Positions 1-5,595 of a stretch of 6,708 bases of DNA are shown here, in pieces (within the stretch, counting starts at the first letter, position 1; every line of letters starts with the position of its first letter). Source of the stretch: Lachnospiraceae bacterium (GTDB lineage: Bacteria; Bacillota_A; Clostridia; Lachnospirales; Lachnospiraceae); assembly GCA_028694115.1 (NCBI GenBank), contig JAQUUB010000169.1, positions 1 to 6,708 of the forward strand, in the 5' to 3' direction. Under the pieces are notes generated by a model, which was given only the letters and a program-made list of their open reading frames with translations, was not told the origin of the DNA and did no database searches. The position numbers and the translations under genes are program-made.

Positions 1-825
1 TAGTAGGAAGATTACCCTTTTCTTACTATATAATGATGTAAGAATCCTGTTCGTTGGAGAATCCACATTAATCGAAGATGCATATTCTGATGTACCCTTT
101 ATCGACAGTAGATTATTATCCCTCAAAATAAAATGTTCTTGCTCGTCTGTTACGGTTTTGAGTTGTTTCCGCAATTCTTCCACATGCTGCTCTCTAAATT
201 TGCTGAAGAACATTTTCTTATAACTACTGGAAGCATAGAATGCTCCTTGTATTGGTTCAATATCCGTATCATCGTATTCATTATTATTTGAGAAAACCGT
301 ATATTGTGTCAGATTGACAAATCTCTTATAAATCGGATTTGAAAATCTTCTAGTCATTCTTTCTCGCTCAACAAGAATGCCTTCTCTGTTATTCTGCCGC
401 TTAACTTCAACAAAAGACAAAGGCATGCCATTAATAAGAACAACAATATCTGGTCTGAAGTTATCATCTCCATTCTCATATGGAAGTTCTGTAACAACTA
501 CAAATAAATTTTTATCAATATCTTCGTAATCTATTAGTTTGATTCCTTCATACCCTTTTTGTAAAAATTCAAAAAAAGCCTTACCCAAATCATCATTACT
601 AAGTTTGATTTTGATTTCTGATATCATTCGTTTTATATCGTCCATCGAAAGTTCTAAGTCATTGATTTGGTTAAGGGCTTTTTGAAAAAGAGCGTAAAAA
701 ACATTGGTATCGCCATCATAGTCGATATCTCTCTTCTTATCTTTAATTGACATATAGGTATAACCAAGTCTCATAAAATGCACAAGTGCAGGTATTTTGA
801 CTCTTGAATCTTCTGGTCTAGCCAT
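1..825 (-). CDS. hsdR: Type I restriction enzyme R subunit HsdR, N-terminal 275 residues (cut by window edge)
   Basis: This is the N-terminal part of the motor/nuclease subunit of a type I restriction-modification complex, which translocates and cleaves unmodified foreign DNA together with HsdM and HsdS. The frame is open from the ATG at 823-825 to base 1. The PD-(D/E)XK nuclease signature is visible: D126 in RPDIVVL and E140/K142 in FVEVKR. It is followed by conserved-looking family segments (NLTQYTVFSNNNEYDD near 171-186, IEPIQGAFYASSSY near 189-202) and by PTNRILTSLY near 257-266, where the linker to the helicase motor normally begins. The helicase motifs lie outside the window, so it cannot be told whether the gene is intact. 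The start is supported by GGAGGTGT 8 bases upstream. It follows the small HTH gene after 39 bases and probably shares its promoter. hsdM and hsdS are expected further left but are not visible. Family assignment is confident; activity is unknown. Confidence 0.9.
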   Translation of the reverse strand, partial: MARPEDSRVKIPALVHFMRLGYTYMSIKDKKRDIDYDGDTNVFYALFQKALNQINDLELSMDDIKRMISEIKIKLSNDDLGKAFFEFLQKGYEGIKLIDYEDIDKNLFVVVTELPYENGDDNFRPDIVVLINGMPLSFVEVKRQNNREGILVERERMTRRFSNPIYKRFVNLTQYTVFSNNNEYDDTDIEPIQGAFYASSSYKKMFFSKFREQHVEELRKQLKTVTDEQEHFILRDNNLLSIKGTSEYASSINVDSPTNRILTSLYSKKRVIFLL

Positions 826-864
826 ATGACACACCTCCATCCGTAATTCTCTATCAATGACTGC

Positions 865-1080
865 TTACCTTTCAATTTCGACAATATCATCAATTCCACA
901 ATTCAACGCACAGCATATCCGAACCAAAACATCTAATGACACATTCTCATTGTTTGTCATTTTCGTAAATGTGCTTGGCGCTATGCTTGTCTTTTTTCTT
1001 AATTCTCCCTTTGAAATATCTTGATCTATAAGCAGTTTCCAAAGTGGTTTATAATTCACCTTGATTCGTTCATCATTCAT
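865..1080 (-). CDS. Cro/CI-type helix-turn-helix repressor, 71 aa, upstream of hsdR
   Basis: A small DNA-binding protein consisting of little more than one XRE-family HTH domain (compact HTH_26-like type). The helices read PLWKLLIDQDISKGELRKKT, then IAPSTFTKM as the recognition helix region, then VSLDVLVRICCALNCGIDDIVEI, the usual tail of the fold. The frame stays open further upstream to 1224, but that extension crosses a promoter and encodes low-complexity IEIEIE, so the start at 1078-1080 is chosen: it has GGAGG (1089-1093) exactly 8 bases ahead. The gene lies 39 bases before hsdR on the same strand. Small HTH proteins placed ahead of restriction genes often act as controller or autorepressor proteins delaying or limiting nuclease expression; that role here is inference from position. 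Candidate binding sites are described at 1120-1131 and 1168-1181. Confidence 0.85.
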   Translation of the reverse strand: MNDERIKVNYKPLWKLLIDQDISKGELRKKTSIAPSTFTKMTNNENVSLDVLVRICCALNCGIDDIVEIER

Positions 1081-1119
1081 GTGTATTTCCTCCATCAAGA
1101 ACCTCACGAATTCATAAAT

Positions 1120-1131
1120 AACATTGATGTT
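1120..1131. promoter_or_regulatory. Candidate operator at the HTH-hsdR transcription start
   Basis: AACAT-TG-ATGTT is a 12-base inverted repeat directly abutting the -10 box of the promoter at 1132-1160 and so covering the expected transcription start. A protein bound here would block initiation. The adjacent HTH protein is the natural candidate to bind it. The symmetry is seen directly; the operator role is inferred. Confidence 0.4.
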
Positions 1132-1160
1132 AGTATACCAGAAGATGTTCGAATTTTCAA
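1132..1160 (-). promoter_or_regulatory. Sigma-A-type promoter for the HTH-hsdR transcript
   Basis: On the minus strand there is a -35 box TTGAAA (1155-1160), a 17-base spacer and a -10 box TATACT (1132-1137) preceded by TGG, i.e. an extended -10. Boxes and spacing are near consensus. Transcription would start around 1125, about 45 bases before the HTH start codon. This is the best promoter in the window and also shows that the open frame upstream of 1080 is not coding. Confidence 0.8.
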
Positions 1161-1167
1161 TTTCAAT

Positions 1168-1181
1168 TTCGATTTCTCGAA
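1168..1181. promoter_or_regulatory. Candidate operator upstream of the -35 box
   Basis: TTCGA-TTTC-TCGAA is a 14-base inverted repeat just upstream of the -35 box. A further TTCGAA palindrome lies at 1148-1153 in the spacer between the -35 and -10 boxes, so TTCGA half-sites flank the -35 box. This is what a repressor with more than one operator would look like, but the sites are short and the stretch is AT-rich, so chance is possible. Confidence 0.3.
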
Positions 1182-1208
1182 TTATCATTATTTGGTCACA
1201 AACCACTT

Positions 1209-1248
1209 TTAGCCAAGCTTTCAATTTGTCCTTTCAAAGCTTGGCTAA
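1209..1248 (-). terminator. 13-bp inverted repeat after the exonuclease/membrane-protein pair; terminator-like but without a T run
   Basis: Perfect 13-base arms TTAGCCAAGCTTT (1209-1221) and AAAGCTTGGCTAA (1236-1248) enclose a 14-base loop. The repeat starts 11 bases after the stop codon of the small membrane protein, where a transcription terminator is expected. On the minus strand, however, the stem is followed by AAGTGG and not by a T run, so it may be a weak or Rho-assisted terminator, an RNA-stabilising 3' hairpin, or a protein-binding site shared with the HTH-hsdR promoter about 50 bases further on. Confidence 0.5.
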
Positions 1249-1259
1249 TCATATTTCAC

Positions 1260-1526
1260 TTATTCTTCATTTTCATCTACTTGTTCTTCATTTCTTTTTC
1301 GTTGCAGTGTTGATACGTCTGATATCAGTAGCAAGAACTGTGCCAATGCCAGTGCGAATAAAGCCGTTCTTCCCAACCTCACAATTGTATTATCTCCCTT
1401 TTCCTTTGCCTCTTTGATAGTATTACTTAGCACAGCAATTAACCCAATACTTGTTAATCTCTGCAAATTTCTATTGATTGCTCTGTTCTCATCATAAATA
1501 TCCTTCAAAATCTTTTCGTTCTTCAT
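1260..1526 (-). CDS. Small membrane protein of unknown function, 88 aa
   Basis: I do not recognise a family. The protein has a charged N-terminus (about 1-22), a moderately hydrophobic stretch at about 24-36 (LTSIGLIAVLSNTI), a charged loop KEAKEKGDN, a convincing membrane segment at about 54-69 (TALFALALAQFLLLIS), and a very charged tail ending in EEQVDENEE. One membrane helix is likely, two are possible. Three ATG codons occur in a row at 1524-1532; the third (1524-1526) is preferred because GGAGG at 1534-1538 is then 7 bases away, whereas for the first it would be only 1 base away. The gene starts within about 20 bases of the stop codon of the DEDDh exonuclease and is surely cotranscribed and probably translationally coupled with it. 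A role as membrane partner or anchor of the exonuclease is a guess from position. Confidence 0.75.
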   Translation of the reverse strand: MKNEKILKDIYDENRAINRNLQRLTSIGLIAVLSNTIKEAKEKGDNTIVRLGRTALFALALAQFLLLISDVSTLQRKRNEEQVDENEE

Positions 1527-1543
1527 CATCATTCCTCCATTTT

Positions 1544-2428
1544 TTACATTTCTTCTGCTACTCTTGCTGGTGTAAAAATAGCATACACCTTATCTCTGAA
1601 GTCCATCCTCTTCATTTCTTTCTGGAACAAATGCTTATTCCAATTTTCATCGGTTACTGCATCTGCACCTTTGAACCAGCCAATAAGTCGGCGATAAATA
1701 CTCCATGTATTGTTCGTTTTCTCTTCCTTTTCTGTTTCCGGTAGCTCTTTAACCTCACTATTGACTTGCGTAAGTTGCGCCATAATTTCCGGTGTAAATA
1801 ATTTTCCCATGCTAAAATTCAAGTGTTCAATTTCTTCTGCATATTCAACTATTGGTACAAAGCTTAACTGAAACGCTGGCTGTCTCTGTATCTTTGCCAG
1901 AATTCTTGCAGTATTATATGCATCACACAATCCATCATGCATCCTTCCGATTGGACGAATATGACCTATTTCCATAGCATCCTCCAGCGCATACTGTCTA
2001 TGTAATCCCAGCATATCATCGAATGATTTTTGAAAATCTAACCACTCATCAAGCAGATCCTGTATCTTGTGATGTTTTATTTTTTTCACACGCATCTCTC
2101 TTATGAGTTGATAGTAATCCGAATCGCTCCACGAAAGTACCGTTACATCTCTGTCTCCTATCCACTGTACAAACTTCATAAGTGCAGTCCTAAGACATGA
2201 TGCTTCTTCTAACTTGTCCTCTGTGATTCCTGTAAGTTCAGAGATGAAATCATTTAGTTTACCAAACTCTGGTTTTACATAGGTGGAAAACTCATCAATG
2301 ATATGATTTTCTTTATTCAGCAGAACTGCGCCTATCTGAATTATTTCTTGCGTCATACCATGCATTTTCTTCTTTGCACTTCCTTTTACCATACACATCT
2401 CCAGATCAAGGACTAAATAGTAATCCAT
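1544..2428 (-). CDS. DEDDh-family 3'-5' exonuclease with unassigned C-terminal region, 294 aa
   Basis: A predicted metal-dependent exonuclease of the RNase T / DNA polymerase III epsilon fold, closest in style to the KapD/ERI-1 type group; substrate (DNA or RNA) cannot be told. ExoI is DLE (D8, E10) in YLVLDLEMC; ExoII is in VLSWSDSDYYQL with D104 (or D102) as the acidic residue; ExoIII is H164 and D169 in RMHDGLCDAYNTA, the spacing of the DEDDh subtype. All catalytic residues therefore seem present. The exonuclease fold ends near residue 185. The remaining about 110 residues contain a charged, low-complexity stretch (ELPETEKEEKTNN, about 228-240) and an aromatic/basic end (WSIYRRLIGWFKG onward) that I cannot assign. 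GGGAGG lies 8 bases before the start. It is the first gene of a two-gene unit with the small membrane protein. Its context beside restriction and nuclease genes suggests a defence role, which is inference. Confidence 0.88.
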   Translation of the reverse strand: MDYYLVLDLEMCMVKGSAKKKMHGMTQEIIQIGAVLLNKENHIIDEFSTYVKPEFGKLNDFISELTGITEDKLEEASCLRTALMKFVQWIGDRDVTVLSWSDSDYYQLIREMRVKKIKHHKIQDLLDEWLDFQKSFDDMLGLHRQYALEDAMEIGHIRPIGRMHDGLCDAYNTARILAKIQRQPAFQLSFVPIVEYAEEIEHLNFSMGKLFTPEIMAQLTQVNSEVKELPETEKEEKTNNTWSIYRRLIGWFKGADAVTDENWNKHLFQKEMKRMDFRDKVYAIFTPARVAEEM

Positions 2429-2461
2429 AACAAAAACCTCCCTTGAAGCAAATTATCATAG

Positions 2462-2483
2462 AAAACAAAAGTTTCTTTGTTTT
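2462..2483. repeat. AT-rich inverted repeat in the exonuclease leader
   Basis: AAAACAAA (2462-2469) and TTTGTTTT (2476-2483) form 8-base arms with a 6-base loop between the candidate promoter and the ribosome binding site of the exonuclease gene. It may be a weak leader hairpin or a protein site; with only A-T and two G-C pairs it could also be chance. Confidence 0.3.
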
Positions 2484-2491
2484 ATAGGACG

Positions 2492-2518
2492 ATTATCTCA
2501 AAGTATCTGTCATGTTAA
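2492..2518 (-). promoter_or_regulatory. Weak candidate promoter for the exonuclease unit
   Basis: On the minus strand TTAACA (2513-2518) and GATAAT (2492-2497) each match the sigma-A consensus in five of six bases, but the spacer is only 15 bases. A promoter is required here because the preceding unit ends in a terminator at 2541-2591; this is the best pair I find, and the exact boxes are uncertain. Confidence 0.35.
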
Positions 2519-2525
2519 TGTGACT
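2508..2525. promoter_or_regulatory. Candidate regulator site shared with the 5590-5607 site
   Basis: TGTCAT-GTTAAT-GTGACT matches TGTCAT-GATAAA-ATGACA at 5590-5607 in 14 of 18 positions, with identical half-site spacing. Its own symmetry is imperfect (GTCA/TGAC plus the central TTAA). It overlaps the candidate -35 box of the exonuclease promoter, as the other copy overlaps the candidate -35 box of the nuclease gene. A common repressor is inferred. Confidence 0.4.
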
Positions 2526-2540
2526 TGAAATAAAATAATA

Positions 2541-2591
2541 AAAAATCTTGTATCGCTCTCATCAGTTCCAGAGTAGTGACACAAGATTTTT
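2541..2591 (-). terminator. Intrinsic terminator of the nuclease-GNAT-HhH-WYL unit
   Basis: Perfect 11-base arms AAAAATCTTGT (2541-2551) and ACAAGATTTTT (2581-2591) enclose a 29-base loop that can form a small inner CTCT/AGAG pairing. In minus-strand reading the stem begins just after the WYL gene stop codon and runs out into TTTTTTATTATTTTATTT, a typical T-rich exit. It separates the upstream four-gene block from the exonuclease unit. Confidence 0.8.
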
Positions 2592-2592
2592 C

Positions 2593-3597
2593 TTAATCTT
2601 CGTATTTGTGCAATGCCTTCCCTAACTCAGACATTACCTCCAATTTTAGATGTTCCGGTGCAATCACCTTAAACCAATTTCCATATTGGAGAAACCAACC
2701 AATTAAAGTCACACTATTCATCTTTGTAAATGAAGCCCTATACAGACCATTTTTTTGTTTGCGCACCTTTACATCTTTACCTGCAAAATCATACAGTATT
2801 GCATTCATTGCTGGATCTGGTTCATATTCCACTTCAATTCGTACTACGTCACCAGAATAATGATTTACACTTTCCTCAATATAATTCTGAATAAACATTT
2901 CTGGATTCGGGCCTACCTTTTCTTTTGCATCAATGGCATATTCATCCGAAATACAGAGATTCAAAATACGATCCAGACGATAATGTGTCAGTCCCTCATG
3001 ATTATCATGAGAGCCAATTAGGTAATAGTTGTTACTTGCCCAGTAAATCGTATACAAATTCAGTTTATACACTTTTCCATTTCTTCGAAGCACTTTTTCC
3101 ATATCATTTGTAATCTCAGTGTACTGAAATTCTATCTTTTTATGAAGAAACATTGCTTCAAGCATCATTTCTATATATTGTCCTATCTCAACATCTACCT
3201 CAGAACAATCCTTTACCGGTCGTATCATATGCGAGAATCTACTTCTTCCTCTATTACTTGTCAGCGCAAGCAGTTTTTCTCTTATCTCAACTGTTTCTTT
3301 TTCGGATACACATTTTGCCTGCTGCACTGCGTCCATCATTATTTTTATTTCCCAGTCATCAAAAGCGTGTTTCTCCATGTACCAGCCTTTTCTCTTGTCT
3401 TTACACTGTGTAATCTGATATCCACAATACTGAAGCATACTGATATCCCGATAGATTGAGCGCCTGTCAATATCTCCAAGTGTATATTTGCTATCCAGCT
3501 TTTCTACAATCTGACTAGCATTCATAGGACTTTTTTCATCCGTTGATTCCATAATTTGAAGCACTCTGATTAGCTTCTCTTTTCTCTCCGTAGCCAT
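2593..3597 (-). CDS. WYL-domain transcriptional regulator with N-terminal HTH, 334 aa
   Basis: A full-length regulator of the HTH-WYL-WCX architecture. The N-terminal winged HTH (about 1-75) includes the recognition segment DRRSIYRDISMLQYCGY (44-60), typical of DeoR-like HTH_11 domains. The WYL domain spans about 150-215, with the family signature at YWASNNYYLIGSHD (185-198) and the conserved HYRLDRI (205-211). The C-terminal WCX part covers about 250-330 (VRIEVEYEPD ... GWFLQYGNWFKVIAPEHL). WYL domains are thought to sense nucleic-acid or nucleotide ligands, and HTH-WYL proteins repress several phage-defence loci (for example BrxR and CapW). The start has only a weak binding site: GGTGG is 4 bases away, AGGAAAG overlapping the upstream stop codon is 11 bases away. 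The gene lies 16 bases after the HhH gene, is last in its unit and is followed by a strong terminator. It probably controls this cluster; the site pair at 5590 and 2508 gives it a plausible target. Confidence 0.92.
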   Translation of the reverse strand: MATERKEKLIRVLQIMESTDEKSPMNASQIVEKLDSKYTLGDIDRRSIYRDISMLQYCGYQITQCKDKRKGWYMEKHAFDDWEIKIMMDAVQQAKCVSEKETVEIREKLLALTSNRGRSRFSHMIRPVKDCSEVDVEIGQYIEMMLEAMFLHKKIEFQYTEITNDMEKVLRRNGKVYKLNLYTIYWASNNYYLIGSHDNHEGLTHYRLDRILNLCISDEYAIDAKEKVGPNPEMFIQNYIEESVNHYSGDVVRIEVEYEPDPAMNAILYDFAGKDVKVRKQKNGLYRASFTKMNSVTLIGWFLQYGNWFKVIAPEHLKLEVMSELGKALHKYED

Positions 3598-3613
3598 ACA
3601 TCCACCAGCTTTC

Positions 3614-4156
3614 CTAATATTTCACCTTGTTCTTTTTTTCTTTATCCAGCTGATATAAAATCTTATCAATATATTCGAACTCAGCTTCTGGCAGTATCTC
3701 TGTATTAAACCTATAGCATTTCTCAATGTAATCCAGATATAACTCCATGTATTTCTGATTCTTAGCCTTTCCATGATATTCAGGTAATTCCTCGCCTGTA
3801 AGCTCACGATATGCACGTTGATCTATTATTGGAAAAATATCAGGATAATAAAAATGCAATATCGTACTTGCCATAGCTACCTTTATTCCTTTCGATTCAA
3901 GTAACTCCATAATCACTGTCTCAACATCTTTACTTTCAACTGCATCTAAAGGGTGATGTATCTTCTCTTTCAAGTCGTGTATTTCCATGATTGTGTTGTC
4001 CTGAATCTGCACGGAACGATTTAACTTCCACAACACAATTTCATTAATCAAATCCCGATTTCTATCATAATCTGTAGAATCTACTTCTTGCGCTTTCGCT
4101 TTTATCTGCTTATCTGATTCATACATATATTGATTCAAAATATCCTTATAATTCAT
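3614..4156 (-). CDS. Helix-hairpin-helix protein, DNA-glycosylase-like, 180 aa
   Basis: The clearest signal is LLESKGIKVAMASTILHFYYPDIFPIIDQRAY (about 85-116): a helix-hairpin-helix turn (GIKVAMAS) followed by an aspartate (D112) in the arrangement seen in HhH-GPD base-excision glycosylases (Ogg/Nth type), where G-x-G-x-x-x-A and a later catalytic Asp occur. The protein is shorter than typical Ogg or Nth enzymes, has no cysteine cluster, and I see no certain catalytic lysine, so it may be a DNA-binding relative rather than an active glycosylase. The N-terminal about 75 residues and the tail (YIDKILYQLDKEKK) are helical and charged. The start has AAAGGA 7 bases upstream. It sits 27 bases after the GNAT gene and 16 bases before the WYL regulator, clearly in one operon. 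Function is unknown; a role in recognising modified or damaged DNA is inference. Confidence 0.7.
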   Translation of the reverse strand: MNYKDILNQYMYESDKQIKAKAQEVDSTDYDRNRDLINEIVLWKLNRSVQIQDNTIMEIHDLKEKIHHPLDAVESKDVETVIMELLESKGIKVAMASTILHFYYPDIFPIIDQRAYRELTGEELPEYHGKAKNQKYMELYLDYIEKCYRFNTEILPEAEFEYIDKILYQLDKEKKNKVKY

Positions 4157-4183
4157 GTCTCTATCCTTTCATCCAGCACCGCT

Positions 4184-4957
4184 TTAGAAAATCCAGTATT
4201 CGTAATGTCTGAATATTTCAGCATTATCTTGTTCCTGCACTTCATTCATCAGCTTCACAATATTTTCTGGTAATGTATTTCTTATCTCTTTCCTAATACC
4301 GCCAAGCCTCTCAGCTAACTTCTTGCTTGCAACATTTTCCAAATCTACTGCATAAATAAAATGATCCACTTCATAATTATCTTTTGCGAATGTCAAAATT
4401 TCTGTCAGCGATTCTAAGCCTATGTGTTTCCTTCTGTATTTCTTTCTCAAATCTATTCCAATTTCTGGTGTCTTTGTATCAATGTGCTTTAGAATACAAT
4501 AACCACAGAAATCCAAATTATTTCTATTCCAGATTCCGATAGATAGCTGATTACATTGAAACATATCCTTATAAGATTCCTTCGCTCCCTGAATAAAATA
4601 TTGCTTCAACTCCCCTTTCTGCATTGCTTTAGGCATGATATCTTTAAGGACTTTCAAATAATCATCAAAGTCATTTTCTTCCATGTATCGCATCAACAAG
4701 CGTTCTGTTAGAGCAAGATAATCATCTTCATCATGAAAGTCTTCAAATTGATTTTCTATACGCTTGTACTCTAAATTATCATATGCTTTCTCTATTTCCT
4801 CTGGTGAAGCATATGGTTCAAGTCCCAGCTCTTCCCATGTAGTTCCAAAGGGAGCACCACCGTCGGTATATCCTGCAATAAATGCAAACGTATCATCACT
4901 GTCTTCGTACATATCAATAACCTTGTCCTGATTCTTGCTTGATTTCCTTTTTCCCAT
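4184..4957 (-). CDS. GNAT-family N-acetyltransferase with unassigned N-terminal region, 257 aa
   Basis: The C-terminal half (about 135-225) reads as a GNAT acetyltransferase fold: strand CGYCILKHI (151-159), E166/G167 in PEIGIDL, the acetyl-CoA-binding loop at YRRKHIGLESL (174-184), and N208 with ASKKLAERLGG (210-220), the typical RimJ/RimL-like end. The loop is RRKHIG and lacks the first of the canonical glycines, which many functional relatives tolerate. The N-terminal part has the motif FIAGYTDGGAPFGTTWEELG (26-45), rich in Gly and aromatic residues, followed by an acidic helical region (about 52-115); I do not recognise it as a named domain. The substrate is unknown. AAAAGGA lies 9 bases before the start. 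It is followed 27 bases later by the HhH gene and preceded by a 143-base structured gap after the PD-(D/E)XK gene. A toxin or protein-modifying role in the cluster is possible but unsupported. Confidence 0.75.
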   Translation of the reverse strand: MGKRKSSKNQDKVIDMYEDSDDTFAFIAGYTDGGAPFGTTWEELGLEPYASPEEIEKAYDNLEYKRIENQFEDFHDEDDYLALTERLLMRYMEENDFDDYLKVLKDIMPKAMQKGELKQYFIQGAKESYKDMFQCNQLSIGIWNRNNLDFCGYCILKHIDTKTPEIGIDLRKKYRRKHIGLESLTEILTFAKDNYEVDHFIYAVDLENVASKKLAERLGGIRKEIRNTLPENIVKLMNEVQEQDNAEIFRHYEYWIF

Positions 4958-4982
4958 AGTTTCATTTCCTTTTCACTCATTT

Positions 4983-5084
4983 TCATAGTATGGCGGTGGG
5001 GAATGACCCCCACTTTACAATCGCCCACGCATGGTTACAGGTTACGCCATCTTTCCATCCTTGTAGCTTTACAGCCATGCACAT
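4983..5084 (-). other. GC-richer segment with a short W/H/C-containing open frame; possible mobile-element relic or structured RNA
   Basis: Within the gap between the PD-(D/E)XK and GNAT genes, one minus-strand frame is open from ATG at 5082-5084 (second ATG 5076-5078) to TGA at 4983-4985. It would encode about 33 residues including LQGWKDGVTCNHAWAIVKWG and ending FPTAIL. Tryptophans, His and Cys are frequent and the base composition is clearly richer in G and C than its surroundings. There is no ribosome binding site before either ATG. I have an impression of having seen this peptide scattered in Clostridia genomes but cannot confirm it. It may be a relic of a mobile element, a conserved RNA that happens to have an open frame, or a real small protein; I cannot decide. 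Confidence 0.3.
4992..5080. repeat. GC-rich nested inverted repeats in the gap between the nuclease and GNAT genes
   Basis: GTGGGG (4996-5001) pairs with CCCCAC (5008-5013) around a 6-base loop; the flanking GGCG (4992-4995) can pair with CGCC (5022-5025) with an 8-base bulge, extending the stem. A second pair, GCATGG (5029-5034) and CCATGC (5075-5080), encloses a further 40 bases, and GGTTAC is repeated in tandem at 5034-5046. No T run follows on either strand, so it is not an ordinary terminator. It could fold in the transcript between the first and second genes and modulate read-through or processing. Confidence 0.5.
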
Positions 5085-5100
5085 ACAGCAAGAAGGATTT

Positions 5101-5529
5101 TTAGTCTTTTAATATCAGAAAAGTACCATTATCATCTACTTCATATACCTTTACATCACGCAGCAAATGTCCATCAATCCTACAATAATATTCTGCTAAT
5201 GTCTCTATCTTTCCAGGGTAAACAGACTTCTTTATACATAATATTTTAGTAGAATCAGCAGGCAAATAACTCATATAGAAAAGTGCTTCATTCAGCCCCA
5301 TCAGCTTCGCACTCGGTACATTTCCCGTATTTGTCCATGTGTAACATTTACATTCTACTATGATTTTCCCATCTTCTGACACGCAATCAAATTTATGATT
5401 TTTTGATGGCTTTCCAATAGGAATTGCAACTTCCATATCAAAAGCTATATCAAAATGCTTTTCCATGTTCTTTAACACTAACTCCTGAAAGGCTCTTCCC
5501 ACCTTGGGATTTTCACTATTCGTATTCAT
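5101..5529 (-). CDS. Small PD-(D/E)XK nuclease-like protein, 142 aa
   Basis: A compact protein with the core of the PD-(D/E)XK fold: E16 in the first helix (GRAFQELV), D48 in HKFDCVS, and E59-x-K61 in IIVECKCYTWT, followed by helix GLNEALFYMSYL and strand KILCIKKS. These four residues are in the order and spacing of restriction and repair endonucleases, so catalytic activity is likely. It is much smaller than most restriction enzymes and has no visible DNA-recognition domain. The start is fixed by an in-frame TAA directly before ATG 5527-5529; the only good Shine-Dalgarno, AAGGAG, is 13 bases away, longer than for the neighbouring genes, so initiation may be inefficient. It is the first gene of the minus-strand unit, behind a 25-bp palindrome. 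A defence nuclease role is inferred from fold and neighbourhood; no specific family is recognised. Confidence 0.75.
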   Translation of the reverse strand: MNTNSENPKVGRAFQELVLKNMEKHFDIAFDMEVAIPIGKPSKNHKFDCVSEDGKIIVECKCYTWTNTGNVPSAKLMGLNEALFYMSYLPADSTKILCIKKSVYPGKIETLAEYYCRIDGHLLRDVKVYEVDDNGTFLILKD

Positions 5530-5566
5530 TTATATCCAGTCACTCCTTGCATTTACTGTATTACTA

Positions 5567-5595
5567 TGTATAAATAATATTTTATCATGTGTCAT
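5567..5595 (-). promoter_or_regulatory. Candidate promoter of the PD-(D/E)XK gene
   Basis: On the minus strand ATGACA (5590-5595, five of six matches to the -35 consensus) lies 17 bases from TATACA (5567-5572, four of six matches to the -10 consensus). The -35 box falls in the centre of the palindrome at 5579-5603, which would give direct repression. Transcription would start about 30 bases before the start codon. Confidence 0.5.

Noticed and set aside
1081..1224. N-terminal extension of the HTH gene to a 119-residue protein
   Set aside because: The extension contains a near-consensus promoter, encodes low-complexity IEIEIE, and the internal ATG at 1078-1080 has an ideal ribosome binding site.
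1021..1744. Plus-strand open frames opposite the HTH, membrane-protein and exonuclease genes
   Set aside because: They are Phe/Ser/His-rich antisense shadows of AT-rich coding genes, without ribosome binding sites or domain features.
2606..3459. Plus-strand open frames opposite the WYL regulator gene
   Set aside because: Antisense shadows of a clear full-length WYL protein, with no supporting signals.
4792..5028. Minus-strand 78-codon open frame overlapping the GNAT gene start
   Set aside because: It overlaps the well-supported GNAT gene in another frame, has no recognisable domain and no ribosome binding site.
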